NCBI RefSeq assembly: GCF_030694575.1
Contig: NZ_JAUYUS010000037.1
Location: forward strand, 1-39,585
Length of the DNA stretch: 39,585 nucleotides
Source: Parvibaculum sp.
Lineage (GTDB): Bacteria; Pseudomonadota; Alphaproteobacteria; Parvibaculales; Parvibaculaceae
Reading direction: 5' to 3'
Position numbers and translations under genes: made by a program. Of this stretch, positions 1 through 8,454 are shown in pieces; within the stretch, counting starts at the first letter, position 1; each line of letters opens with the position of its first letter. Below the pieces are notes generated by a model. That model was given only the letters and a program-made list of their open reading frames with translations, had not been told where the DNA came from and did no database searches.

Positions 1-1973
1 TGCAGGTTCAGGTAGTGCATATGGCGCTCATACTGGCCGAGAAGGTCGGCGATCACCTGCTCCCTCGTATAACCCATGATGTCGTAGCGCTGGCCACCTT
101 CGCGCAAGGCGGCTTCGGCGCGCCATGTATGATCCGGCCCCTCGCGTTCGCCCTCGAGCGCGGTGACGGCGAAGCTCGGAACGGGCACACTGCGCAGCGC
201 GACGCCATAGAGGAAATCGTCGCTGGCGCCATGCCCGACCGTGAGCCGCACTTCGTCCGGGGAAACGCTCACATCCGCATCGAGACCGCGACCGCGAATT
301 TCGGCGGCAACGTCGTTGAGCGCGGGGGTGACGATATCGCGCATGAAGACGAGCGCACGCTCGCGCGTCGGCTGATGCAGGAGCGTGCCGAGCCGCCGCT
401 TCCAGGCGAGAGGCGGGTGGCTTGCCACAACCGGTATGCCAAACTGGAGGCTCTGCTGGCGGCGTGTTTCCTGGCGAAGCGCGGTGAAGAGGCCGTAGCA
501 GACCACGAGCAGAATGGCCGCGAGAGGAAGGGCGCTCGCAATGGCGCCCGTCTGCAACGCGGCGAGACCGCCGGCGAGGAGCAGAACGGCGGCGACCACG
601 CCTTCCATCAGTGCCCAGAAGATGCGCTGCCAGACGGGCGGCTCCGGGTTGCCGCCCGAGGTGATGATGTCGATGACGAGGCTGCCGGAATCCGACGAGG
701 TGACGAAGAAGGTGACGACGAGAAGCGTCGCAACGATCATCGAGATGCCGGCAAAGGGAAGATGGCCGAGAAACTGGAAGAGCGCCACGGCAACATCCGC
801 CTGCACGGCTTCCACCATCTGGGCGGTGCCGTCGAGTTGCATGGCGAGCGCGGTGTTGCCGAATACGGTGAACCAGAGAAAGGTGAAGCCGGACGGCACC
901 AGCAGGACGCCGATCACGAACTGACGGATCGTGCGGCCGCGCGAAATGCGCGCGATGAACATTCCGACGAAAGGCGACCAGGATATCCACCAGCCCCAGT
1001 AAAAGAGCGTCCAGCTGCCGATCCAGTCATTCGGCTGGTAGGCATAGAGGGTGAACGTCTTGCCGATGAGTTCGCTGAGGTAACCGCCGGTATTCTGCAT
1101 GGCGGCCTGGAGCAGGAAGACCGTCGGGCCGACGACCAGAACGAAAAGCATGAGCGACAGTGCGAGCACGAGGTTGAGTTCGGAGAGACGCCTGATACCT
1201 GCGTTGATGCCGGAGGCGACGGAGCCCGTCGCCAGTAACGTGATGCCGGCGATCAGCGTCAGTTGCACGCCGACCGACATGTCGATGCCGAAGAGATAGT
1301 TGAGGCCGGCATTCACTTGCATCACGCCGAGGCCCAACGACGTCGCGACGCCGAACATCGTGCCGAAGACGGCGAAGATGTCGACGATATGACCCATCCA
1401 GCCATGGATGCGGTCGCCGATCAGCGGATAGAGGGCCGAGCGGACCGTGAGCGGCAAGCCGTGACGAAACGAGAAGTAAGCGAGCGCCATGCCCACCACG
1501 GCATAGATTGCCCATGCGTGGAGGCCCCAGTGGAAAAAGGCAAGCTGCATCGCGTTGCGCGCGGCTTCGACCGTGCCGCCTTCGCCCCGCGGCGGATGGG
1601 CGAAGTGAAGGACCGGCTCGGCGACGCCATAGAACATGATGCCGATGCCCATGCCGGCGCTGAACAGCATGGCGAACCAGGAACCCGTCGAGAAATCCGG
1701 CACGGAATCGTCCGGCCCGAGCCTGATCGCGCCCATGGAACTCGCGGCGACCCCAACCGCGAAAACCAGAAAGGTTGCGACGGACGCGACATAGAACCAG
1801 CCCATCTCGTGGACGATCCACGATTGAATGGAGGCGAAGATCGTCGCGGCATCGTCCGGATCGCTCGCCGCGAAGACGAGCGCGACGAGGATGAGGGCCG
1901 CGGAACCGAAGAAGACCGGAGCGTTTGCCTGAAAAAGGCGCGACTTTTTGCGGCTCGTTTCTTCCGCAGCCAT
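1..1973 (-). CDS. BCCT family transporter, BetT-like (C-terminus cut by window edge)
   Basis: Betaine/choline/carnitine family secondary transporter of the inner membrane, importing a quaternary-amine osmolyte or its precursor. The frame is open from an ATG at 1973, behind a good AGGAGA ribosome site, to the left edge, giving 657 codons without a stop. The family signature is plain near 965-1020 (WTLFYWGWW followed by ISWSPFVG), among about twelve hydrophobic segments. A soluble C-terminal domain of about 150 residues follows and ends at the edge in RHMHYLNL. From memory E. coli BetT is 677 residues with a similar tail, so only about 20 residues should be missing. The long tail favours a BetT-like proton/choline symporter over a short BetP type. 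Substrate is inferred, and no betA/betB genes are visible here. Confidence 0.92.
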   Translation of the reverse strand, partial: MAAEETSRKKSRLFQANAPVFFGSAALILVALVFAASDPDDAATIFASIQSWIVHEMGWFYVASVATFLVFAVGVAASSMGAIRLGPDDSVPDFSTGSWFAMLFSAGMGIGIMFYGVAEPVLHFAHPPRGEGGTVEAARNAMQLAFFHWGLHAWAIYAVVGMALAYFSFRHGLPLTVRSALYPLIGDRIHGWMGHIVDIFAVFGTMFGVATSLGLGVMQVNAGLNYLFGIDMSVGVQLTLIAGITLLATGSVASGINAGIRRLSELNLVLALSLMLFVLVVGPTVFLLQAAMQNTGGYLSELIGKTFTLYAYQPNDWIGSWTLFYWGWWISWSPFVGMFIARISRGRTIRQFVIGVLLVPSGFTFLWFTVFGNTALAMQLDGTAQMVEAVQADVAVALFQFLGHLPFAGISMIVATLLVVTFFVTSSDSGSLVIDIITSGGNPEPPVWQRIFWALMEGVVAAVLLLAGGLAALQTGAIASALPLAAILLVVCYGLFTALRQETRRQQSLQFGIPVVASHPPLAWKRRLGTLLHQPTRERALVFMRDIVTPALNDVAAEIRGRGLDADVSVSPDEVRLTVGHGASDDFLYGVALRSVPVPSFAVTALEGEREGPDHTWRAEAALREGGQRYDIMGYTREQVIADLLGQYERHMHYLNL

Positions 1974-2199
1974 GACGGTCTCCTTTCGGACAATATTTCA
2001 GGGCAAAAAAGCGCGATGACGGCGAAGGAGATCGCCGCGCGGTCAATTGAGGTTATGTGATTTCATGCGCAGCATTACACACACAGTCCGCGAGGCCAAC
2101 CCGCAAGATACGCAGCGACGGCGACCGTGTTCCGCCACCACGCGCATTGCGAAGCGTTTGCCCGATCAACCACACACACGACAGAAGGAGGGCCTATCC

Positions 2200-2817
2200 A
2201 TGCGCGTCCTTATCCTCTCCGCACTCTTTGCAGCCATCGCCACTGCTCAGCCGGCATCGGCCGTAACGTTGACGCCGCCCGACACCGGGTACAGTGCGAC
2301 CAGAATCGTGAATGCCTCCGGGCGCGAGATTTCCGGCAAGCTCTATTCCGAAGACGGCAATGAGCGCTGGGAAATGACGATGCAGGGCATGCGGCAGATT
2401 TCCATCCTGCGGCACGGCGAGGGACGCATGTTCATGTACATGCCGGACATGAACATGGCGATGGAGATGGGACGCGCCGAAGCGGCGAATTACGGCGTCG
2501 ACAAATTGCTCGACGGCGTGGAGGCGGAAAAGATCGGCACCGAGACGATCGATGGAGAGCCTACGACGAAGTACCGCGTGCTGCCGGGACAGACGGCCCA
2601 GAAAGGCGATGCAACCATCTGGGTGACGGAGGACGGCATCCCGGTGAAGGCAGAAGGATCGAGCGCACAGGGGACATTTTCGATGCGGCTGACCGATCTC
2701 GAACGCGGCGCGCAGGACCCGTCGCTCTTCCAGCTTCCTCCCGGCGTGGCGCCGGTGAAGATGCCCGCCGGTATGCCGGCGACGGGCGGGGCCTTTCCCG
2801 GCCTGCCTGCGCGCTAG
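2200..2817 (+). CDS. secreted LolA-fold / DUF4412-like protein
   Basis: A 205-residue exported protein of unknown function. It begins at an ATG with a strong AAGGAGG site 9 bases upstream. The first 21 residues form a signal peptide ending in ASA. The mature part has the alternating pattern of outer-membrane lipoprotein-sorting-like folds: a strand that describes an oxidised or reduced state, a Met-rich stretch (MFMYMPDMNMAMEMG), then DATIWVTEDGIPVKAEG, which resembles the W-x-D-G-x-P-V motif of DUF4412 and LolA relatives. The Met cluster could bind a soft metal, which is speculation. The stop codon overlaps the convergent NADH dehydrogenase stop in a shared CTAG. The product is probably periplasmic. 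The fold call is moderate and the cellular role is unknown. Confidence 0.75.
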   Translation: MRVLILSALFAAIATAQPASAVTLTPPDTGYSATRIVNASGREISGKLYSEDGNERWEMTMQGMRQISILRHGEGRMFMYMPDMNMAMEMGRAEAANYGVDKLLDGVEAEKIGTETIDGEPTTKYRVLPGQTAQKGDATIWVTEDGIPVKAEGSSAQGTFSMRLTDLERGAQDPSLFQLPPGVAPVKMPAGMPATGGAFPGLPAR

Positions 2818-4181
2818 CCGGATCGGCCGCCGGCCGAGCCGGTCCGCGTTGTGCGTTCCTCGGCACGGCGTTCTTCCTCCACCGGTTCGACGCGCGTTCT
2901 CGGTTGTGCCGGCTCGGTGATGAGGCGCGCACCGCGCTGTAGCGTCACGTAGTCCCACAGCCATTTATAGGCGATGGCAATGCGATTGCGCGCGCCGATC
3001 AGGAAGAAGATGTGGACGGCGCCCCAGAAAAGCCAGGCGACGACACCCGTAAGGCGCACCCGGCGCAATTGCACGATCGCGGATTTCCTGCCGATGGTCG
3101 CGAGATCGCCGCGATGGCGATAGACGAAGGGCCCGGGTGCCGGACGCGCGCCCACGCGCGCCGAAATGACTTGTGCAACATAGCTTCCCATCTGCTTCGC
3201 GGCCGGTGCGATACCCGGAACCGGCTTTCCGTCGGACTGGAGTACGGTGGCCGTATCGCCGATAGCGTAGACATCCGTCATGCCCGGCACCGACAAATCG
3301 CCTGCGACGCGAAGCTGACCGTTCTTTTGAGCGGGCGCGCCGAGCCAGACGGCAGCGGGCGATGCGATCACACCGGCGGCCCAGATGATCGTCGCTGCAT
3401 CGATCCGGTCATCCGCGACATCGACACCGCCGGCATCGCAGCCGACGACTTTCGTATCGGTGAGCACCTCAACCCCCAGGCGCTCCAGCGCCTTTTTCGC
3501 GTAGCCGGCGAGGCGTTCGGAGAAGGCGGGCAGAATGCGCGAGCCCGCCTCCACCAGGAGAACGCGGGCGGCACCTGCATCGATGTTGCGGAAATCGGTG
3601 GCAAGGGTCTGGCGGGCCATATCCCTGATCGCGCCGGCAAGCTCGACGCCCGTCGGGCCGCCGCCGACGATGACGAAAGTGAGGAGACGCTTTCGGCTTT
3701 CCGTATCTTCGGCGAGTTCGGCTTTTTCGAAAGCCAACAGGATACGCCTGCGAATCTCCGTCGCATCCTCGATGCGCTTCAGCCCCGGTGCGAATTCGGC
3801 CCAGCCGTCGTTCCCGAAGTAGGAATGGGTCGAGCCCGTGGCCAGGATGAGATGATCGTAGGAAATTTCCTTTTCATCCGTCCGCACCACACGGGCGGCG
3901 GGATCGACACCGGTCACGGATCCGAGAAGGACGGTGGCATTTTTCTGATCTCTCAGGATGCCCCGGATAGGCCACGCGACATCTGCCGGAGACAATGCCG
4001 CCGTCGCCACCTGATAGAGGAGCGGCTGGAAGCAGTGATGGTTCTGGCGGTCGACGAGAACGACATCGACAGGCGCATCGGCGAGGCCACGCGCCGCATA
4101 GAGTCCGCCGAAACCGCCGCCGACGATCACCACCCTCGGCCGGCCGGCATTTCCGGCCCGCGTATGTTTGCCAGTATCCAT
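2814..4181 (-). CDS. ndh: type II NADH:quinone oxidoreductase (NDH-2 family)
   Basis: A 455-residue single-subunit flavoprotein that passes electrons from NADH to quinone without pumping protons. The FAD-binding Rossmann motif is at residues 17-30 (VVIVGGGFGGLYAA) and the NAD-binding motif at 169-180 (FVIVGGGPTGVE). A later YAIGDTATV is the second FAD contact typical of the family. The C-terminal region contains a hydrophobic, aromatic stretch (VAWLFWGAVHIFFLIGARN) that would attach the enzyme to the membrane, then a charged tail rich in Arg and Glu. Length fits the family. It stands alone and converges on the secreted protein at 2200. A related quinone or sulfide oxidoreductase is less likely, given the NDH-2-type tail. 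Confidence 0.88.
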   Translation of the reverse strand: MDTGKHTRAGNAGRPRVVIVGGGFGGLYAARGLADAPVDVVLVDRQNHHCFQPLLYQVATAALSPADVAWPIRGILRDQKNATVLLGSVTGVDPAARVVRTDEKEISYDHLILATGSTHSYFGNDGWAEFAPGLKRIEDATEIRRRILLAFEKAELAEDTESRKRLLTFVIVGGGPTGVELAGAIRDMARQTLATDFRNIDAGAARVLLVEAGSRILPAFSERLAGYAKKALERLGVEVLTDTKVVGCDAGGVDVADDRIDAATIIWAAGVIASPAAVWLGAPAQKNGQLRVAGDLSVPGMTDVYAIGDTATVLQSDGKPVPGIAPAAKQMGSYVAQVISARVGARPAPGPFVYRHRGDLATIGRKSAIVQLRRVRLTGVVAWLFWGAVHIFFLIGARNRIAIAYKWLWDYVTLQRGARLITEPAQPRTRVEPVEEERRAEERTTRTGSAGGRSG

Positions 4182-4374
4182 GTCTGAAATCCACCAGATC
4201 GAGACGGCCCCTTAGTCTAACGCCTTTTGCAGGGGTCGCGTTCCGGAATTTCTTCAACACTTCGGCAGGAGGCAGGATCCATGCCCGCCAAATCCATAAA
4301 GATGGAAATGAGGAACCTTTCTGCTCCCCACAGGTTCGCCCAATCGAAGGGTCCCGACGGAGGAATGTTTTCCA

Positions 4375-4998
4375 ATGGCCAAATCCGAAACGTTGAAAGT
4401 TCTCGCCTTGAACGGCAGCCTGAAATCCTCATCGGGCGAGCCGTCCTCAACCGAGCGCATGCTTGCGCTTCTCCTGCAGGAGTTTGCAAAGGAAAATGCG
4501 CAAGGCGAAATCGTGCGGCTGGCGGATCACAACATCAAACCGGGCGTCACTTCGGACGAAGGCGAAGACGATGCGTGGCCGGCTGTCCGCGAGAAAATCC
4601 TGGATGCCGATATCCTGATTGCGGGAACGCCGGTGTGGCTCGGACAGCCGTCGAGCATCATCAAGCGCGCAATGGAGCGGATGGATGCGTTTCTCTCGGA
4701 GAAGGACGATGGCGGCCGGATGGTTTCCTATGGCCGCGTCGCTGCCGTCGCCGTCGTCGGCAATGAAGACGGTGCACATCACATATCCGCCGATCTCTTT
4801 CAGGCGATGAACGATGTGGGTTTCACGCTCGCGCCCAACGCCGTTGCCTATTGGGTGGGCGAGGCAATGGGGAGCACCGATTTCAAGGACCTCGACGAGG
4901 TGCCCGAAGCTGTTTCCTCGGCGATCCGCATGCTGGTGCGCAACACGACGCATCTCGCCCGGCAGTTGAAGGCAGAGAGCTATCCGCCGGTGAAGTGA
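4375..4998 (+). CDS. NADPH-dependent FMN reductase family protein
   Basis: A 207-residue flavodoxin-fold protein likely to reduce FMN or use bound FMN as an NAD(P)H oxidoreductase in the cytoplasm. The N-terminal strand and phosphate loop read VLALNGSLKSSSGEPSSTERM, as in the NADPH-dependent FMN reductase and WrbA-type families. AGTPVWLGQPSSIIKRAMERMD is the second flavin-contacting loop, which in this family has the pattern P-x-W-x-G-x-P-S. An AGGA site lies about 10 bases before the ATG. The SDR gene at 5023 follows after 24 bases in the same direction, so the two are probably co-transcribed, perhaps as a redox or stress pair. The physiological substrate is not shown. Confidence 0.82.
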   Translation: MAKSETLKVLALNGSLKSSSGEPSSTERMLALLLQEFAKENAQGEIVRLADHNIKPGVTSDEGEDDAWPAVREKILDADILIAGTPVWLGQPSSIIKRAMERMDAFLSEKDDGGRMVSYGRVAAVAVVGNEDGAHHISADLFQAMNDVGFTLAPNAVAYWVGEAMGSTDFKDLDEVPEAVSSAIRMLVRNTTHLARQLKAESYPPVK

Positions 4999-5022
4999 GC
5001 ATCGAACCAGAAAGGATTTTCC

Positions 5023-5886
5023 ATGTCGCAGAGCAAATCCGCGCCACAACCGCAGGAGCAAAGCCACCAGCCCGGCAGCGAAGATCAAATGCACCCTGCG
5101 CCGGATTACATGCCGCGCTTTCCCGGCTCAGGACGGCTCAAGGGAAAAGCTGCAATCATTACCGGCGGCGATTCCGGCATCGGGCGCGCGACCGCCATTC
5201 TCTTTGCCCGCGAAGGTGCGAAGGTCGGCTTCCTCTACAAGGACGAAACGGAAGAGGAAGACGCGCGGGAAACCATCGAACGCATAAAGGCCGAGGGCGC
5301 CGAATGCTTCTCCATGGCGGGAGACATCGGCGACAAGGCCGTGGCCGAAGCCTTTGTCGCCAAGGCGCTGGAGACCTTCGGGCAACTCGATGTGGTGGTG
5401 AACGGCGCGGCGGAGCAACACTACCGGCCGGACATAACCGACATTCCCGAGAAACAGATGGAGCGGACCTTCCGCACCAATATCTTTGGCTGCTTCCACG
5501 TCATCCAGGCGGCGCTGCCCCATCTGAAGCGCGGCGCGTCGATTGTCTGCATCACGTCGGTTACGGCTTATCGCGGGCAACCGACGTTGCTCGACTATTC
5601 CTCGACCAAGGGAGCGGTGCTCGCGCTTGTGCGGGCGCTGTCGTCCAATCTGGCGGAGAAGGGCATCCGCGTGAACGGCGTTGCGCCCGGCCCGATCTGG
5701 ACACCGCTTATTCCGGCTTCCTTCCCCGAGGACAAGGTTGCGGAGTTCGGCAAGAGTGCGCCGCTGGGACGGCCCGGACAGCCGAACGAAGTGGCACCGG
5801 CGCTGCTCTTTCTTGCCTGCGAGGACGCGTCATACATGACGGGGCAAGTGCTCCATCCGAATGGCGGCGATCTGATCGGCGGCTGA
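5023..5886 (+). CDS. SDR family oxidoreductase, YghA-like
   Basis: A 287-residue short-chain dehydrogenase. It carries the extended polar N-terminus (about 35 residues rich in Gln, Ser and Pro) seen in YghA and general-stress SDRs such as YdaD. The cofactor loop TGGDSGIG is at 47-54 and the structural NNAG motif is present as NGAA. The catalytic set is Ser179, Tyr192 and Lys196 (DYSSTK). The C-terminal MTGQVLHPNGGDLIGG closes the fold in the usual way. It follows the FMN reductase by 24 bases with an AAAGGA site before the start. Likely an NAD(P)H-dependent aldehyde, ketone or sugar reductase with a stress role; the substrate cannot be read from sequence. Confidence 0.88.
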   Translation: MSQSKSAPQPQEQSHQPGSEDQMHPAPDYMPRFPGSGRLKGKAAIITGGDSGIGRATAILFAREGAKVGFLYKDETEEEDARETIERIKAEGAECFSMAGDIGDKAVAEAFVAKALETFGQLDVVVNGAAEQHYRPDITDIPEKQMERTFRTNIFGCFHVIQAALPHLKRGASIVCITSVTAYRGQPTLLDYSSTKGAVLALVRALSSNLAEKGIRVNGVAPGPIWTPLIPASFPEDKVAEFGKSAPLGRPGQPNEVAPALLFLACEDASYMTGQVLHPNGGDLIGG

Positions 5887-5918
5887 GCCCGGCGTCGGGC
5901 CGGCCTACCGAGCTGAAA

Positions 5919-6044
5919 CTAGAGCTGCTTTTTTATCGTTCGTGCCGTCGCCGAGATGTCCTCGCCGAGGCCCTCCACGGTGTTGCAGCCGGCCAATCCC
6001 AGCAAGGTCAGAAGCAGCAACGCGACGGTCAATTTCCTGGTCAT
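5919..6044 (-). CDS. entericidin-like small lipoprotein
   Basis: A 41-residue gene too short for most gene finders. It begins MTRKLTVALLLLTLLGLAGCN, a textbook type II signal with lipobox LAGC. The mature peptide NTVEGLGEDISATARTIKKQL matches the entericidin A/B (EcnA/EcnB) pattern, in which a 20-25 residue amphipathic lipopeptide sits in the envelope. In enterobacteria EcnA and EcnB act as an antidote/toxin pair in stationary phase. Only one copy is seen here, so any toxin role is unproven. It lies just downstream of tRNA-Gly on the same strand. The longer open frame upstream runs through the tRNA and is not coding; the ribosome site is weak. Confidence 0.85.
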   Translation of the reverse strand: MTRKLTVALLLLTLLGLAGCNTVEGLGEDISATARTIKKQL

Positions 6045-6091
6045 CGGCAATGCCAATCCATATGGCGAGGGGAATTTATATTCCCGAGAAA

Positions 6092-6112
6092 ACGATTCCC
6101 GACTTTGCGGGA
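6092..6112 (-). terminator. weak terminator-like hairpin after tRNA-Gly
   Basis: Just past the tRNA CCA end the minus strand can form TCCCG-caaagt-CGGGA followed by ATCGTTTT. The stem is only 5 pairs, so this is a weak candidate. Confidence 0.35.
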
Positions 6113-6113
6113 C

Positions 6114-6187
6114 TGGAGCGGGTGAAGGGAATCGAACCCTCGTCGTAAGCTTGGGAAGCTTCTGCTCTGCCATTGAGCTACACCCGC
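6114..6187 (-). tRNA. tRNA-Gly (anticodon CCC)
   Basis: A complete cloverleaf on the minus strand. The acceptor stem is GCGGGTG pairing with CACCCGC, the D arm is GCTC-AATGGCA-GAGC, and the anticodon loop TTCCCAA gives anticodon CCC. The T arm reads GAGGG-TTCGATT-CCCTT, and CCA is encoded in the genome. The outermost anticodon-stem pair (27-43) is a G-A mismatch. It lies between the DUF2804 gene and the small lipoprotein. No second copy of its 3' end occurs in the window, so there is no sign that an element has integrated here. Confidence 0.97.
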
Positions 6188-6231
6188 GCGCCGCTAATTC
6201 TGTACGGTTTCGGCGCCCCCTGCGCAAGAGG

Positions 6232-7251
6232 CTACCAGCGGTTCTCGACCTCTTCGGCGAAACCGAGAAAATCCCGGATTTCGACCCGGCGGCCGTCATC
6301 CAGAACCGCCACGCCGGAAAAGCGGCCGAAGACCTGATGCTGGATCGAGCGCAGCAGTTTCAGGTCCACGGTGGCGCTACGATCGACGATCGGTTCGAAG
6401 GTCATCTCGAAGCGGCCATCGCTGCTCGAAAAGCTCCAGGGTGCGCCGTCATATGTGCCCTTTGGAATGTGAAAGGTGACGTGTTCCAGCTTGTGGGCAA
6501 CTCCGTCCATGAAAATCATGTTTTCCGTCGCGGCGGAGGTGTCGCCGAAGCCGTAACCGATATTGAAGCCAAAGGCCTGTCCGTCAACGATGCCGGAGGC
6601 CGAGCCCCAATACCAGGTATTGTCGTAAGTCCAGACGCCCCGCCCCCAATCCAGCACCCCGAAGGCGGAGGCTGGCGAAAATGCGTGCTTGCGACCGCCG
6701 ATCTCGACGGTGCCTTCCGCCGGCATGCAATTGATCTTCTGATTGTAGTAGAAGGCGCGCGGCGCGTCCGGGAAGGGGGTCGCGATCAACATCCGGTCCA
6801 TCGGCGGCTGCGACAGGAATATCTCGCCCTTCATGCCCCGGCCTTTCGCGAAACCGGGGCAATCGACCGTGAGGCGCCTGCCACCCGCCTCATGGCTAAA
6901 ACCGAGCGAGATTTTCGGGTGGGATTGGACGATGTCTCCCGCGTCGGCGCTTTCGGGCATTCCCATGCGGCCGCGCGGGAATGGAATCGTTACGCTGTCG
7001 GTCACCGCTTCCGGCTTTGAAAAATCGAGCCATGAGGCGGACAGGAAACCCATATAGGCATTGTCGGCGACCGTCAGCGCGATGCCGCATTCCTGATCGA
7101 GGACGCAGTAGTAGTCCCATTCCTTGATACGGAACCAGGAAGCCCGAATATCGGCACGCCGATACCTTCGCTTTTCGCTCCGCGCCCATCCGGCCTCACG
7201 GAGCCGGCCCTTGTCGTCCAGAAGTTCGCCCGCGCCCAATTCATGCTGCAC
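6232..7251 (-). CDS. DUF2804 family protein
   Basis: A 339-residue protein that fits the DUF2804 family in length and in its closing motif GFAEEVENRW. It is rich in aromatic and Gly residues (FGVLDWGRGVWTYDNTWYWGSA, FGFNIGYGFGD), suggesting a beta-rich fold like that of lipocalin-type or hydratase-like domains, with no signal peptide. Known members are uncharacterised, although similar genes occur near lipid and fatty acid metabolism genes. The start has no obvious strong ribosome site. It is divergent from the radical SAM gene, with about 90 bases between the two starts, so they may share a control region. tRNA-Gly lies 44 bases past its stop. Confidence 0.8.
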   Translation of the reverse strand: MQHELGAGELLDDKGRLREAGWARSEKRRYRRADIRASWFRIKEWDYYCVLDQECGIALTVADNAYMGFLSASWLDFSKPEAVTDSVTIPFPRGRMGMPESADAGDIVQSHPKISLGFSHEAGGRRLTVDCPGFAKGRGMKGEIFLSQPPMDRMLIATPFPDAPRAFYYNQKINCMPAEGTVEIGGRKHAFSPASAFGVLDWGRGVWTYDNTWYWGSASGIVDGQAFGFNIGYGFGDTSAATENMIFMDGVAHKLEHVTFHIPKGTYDGAPWSFSSSDGRFEMTFEPIVDRSATVDLKLLRSIQHQVFGRFSGVAVLDDGRRVEIRDFLGFAEEVENRW

Positions 7252-7342
7252 CGGATAGGCCCCCTTTTTTGTTCAGGTTGAGCCTAACAGGGGTCGCGGA
7301 TTTGTGAATGGGCAGAACCGCGGGGAATGCTACTTTCCCGCC

Positions 7343-8296
7343 ATGGTCACCGTCCTCGACAACGCACCTCGCGAAAAGTTCTCCGACCCCGTGCTCACGG
7401 CGAAGGGCGAGACGCGCGCAAGCGTGGCGTTTGTCGAGTTGCGGACGCTGTGGATCAACACGGGCACGCTCTGCAATATCGAATGCGCCAATTGCTATAT
7501 CCATTCGAGCCCGACCGACGACCGGCTGGCCTATATTACCGCAGCCGAAGCGGCGCGCTTTTTCGATGAGGCGGCGGGCTTTTCGGATGTGCTGCCCGAA
7601 ATCGGCTTCACCGGCGGCGAACCCTTCATGAACCCGGACATGCTGGCCATGACCGGCGACGCGCTCGCGCGCGGGCATTCCGTACTCATCCTTACCAACG
7701 CCATGCAACCCATGCTTCGCCCGAGGATCAAGGCGGGGCTTCTGGCGCTCAATGAGAAGTACGGGGGACGGCTCAAACTCCGCGTCAGCCTCGACCACTA
7801 TGCCGCTGCGTTGCACGACGCGGAGCGTGGCGCCGGCAGCTTTGCAAGGACAATGGAAGGATTGCGCTGGCTCACGGACCATGGCTTTACGCTTGCCGTT
7901 GCCGGGCGCACCACATCCGGCGAACCGGAGGACAAGCAGCGGGCGGGATACGCGGCAATGTTCGCGCGTGAGAACATCGCGCTCGATGCGAATAATGCGG
8001 CGGCACTCGTTCTTTTTCCGGAGATGGACGAGAAGGCGGATGTGCCTGAAATCACCACCTCCTGCTGGGGCATTCTTCATGTCGATCCGGCCGACATGAT
8101 GTGTGCGACGAGCCGCATGGTTGTGAAGCGGAGAGACGCAGTGCGGCCTGCCATTGTTGCCTGCACGCTGTTGCCCGATGACGTACAATTCGAAATGGGT
8201 GAAACGCTTGCGGACAGCCTGCGCCCCGTAAAGCTCAATCACCGTCATTGCGCGAAGTTCTGCGTGCTGGGCGGCGCGAACTGTTCAGCCAGTTAG
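7343..8296 (+). CDS. radical SAM protein with C-terminal cysteine cluster
   Basis: A 317-residue radical SAM enzyme. The cluster-binding CNIECANCY (Cys44, Cys48, Cys51) follows the first strand (LWINTGTLC), and GFTGGEPFMN is the SAM-contacting GGE motif. The C-terminus carries a second cysteine group, HCAKFCVLGGANC (Cys303, Cys307, Cys314), plus SCWG and MMCATS. This suggests an auxiliary iron-sulfur cluster of the SPASM or twitch type. The substrate is unknown. No precursor peptide gene is next to it; its closest neighbour is the divergent DUF2804 gene. The ATG at 7343 was chosen, giving a short leader. An in-frame ATG at 7304 would add 13 residues, and neither start has a good ribosome site. 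Confidence 0.83.
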   Translation: MVTVLDNAPREKFSDPVLTAKGETRASVAFVELRTLWINTGTLCNIECANCYIHSSPTDDRLAYITAAEAARFFDEAAGFSDVLPEIGFTGGEPFMNPDMLAMTGDALARGHSVLILTNAMQPMLRPRIKAGLLALNEKYGGRLKLRVSLDHYAAALHDAERGAGSFARTMEGLRWLTDHGFTLAVAGRTTSGEPEDKQRAGYAAMFARENIALDANNAAALVLFPEMDEKADVPEITTSCWGILHVDPADMMCATSRMVVKRRDAVRPAIVACTLLPDDVQFEMGETLADSLRPVKLNHRHCAKFCVLGGANCSAS

Positions 8297-8348
8297 GCGC
8301 GCTGCGGCATTCTTCCCGTCTGCGTCAGGATGTCCCATCCGCTTTACA

Positions 8349-8362
8349 TTGAGCGTAATCAA
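8349..8362. promoter_or_regulatory. FNR/FixK-type binding site
   Basis: TTGAG-CGTA-ATCAA matches the Crp/FNR-family consensus TTGAT-N4-ATCAA at nine of ten positions. It lies 92 bases before the start of the small secreted protein at 8455, a plausible activator position for oxygen-responsive control (FnrL or FixK). Inference from a single site. Confidence 0.5.
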
Positions 8363-8454
8363 TGACCCCCCGTAACCGTTGGCGGACCCTCCTGCTACCG
8401 GACAGAACTCGCAATCTTGCGGGCTTCGCCGTTAACAAAGCAGGGAGACAGGAA

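Noticed and set aside
15-1238. Long plus-strand open frame of 407 codons
   Set aside because: It lies opposite the BCCT transporter, has charged low-complexity composition and no family match. It arises from the high GC content of the antisense strand.
4281-4766. ATG with a strong AGGAGG site upstream, opening a frame into the FMN reductase gene
   Set aside because: The product is Arg-rich without any recognisable domain and overlaps the flavoprotein by nearly 400 bases in another frame. A very short leader peptide cannot be excluded.
6114-6187. tRNA-Gly as an integration site
   Set aside because: No second copy of the tRNA 3' end, no integrase and no composition shift in the neighbouring genes.
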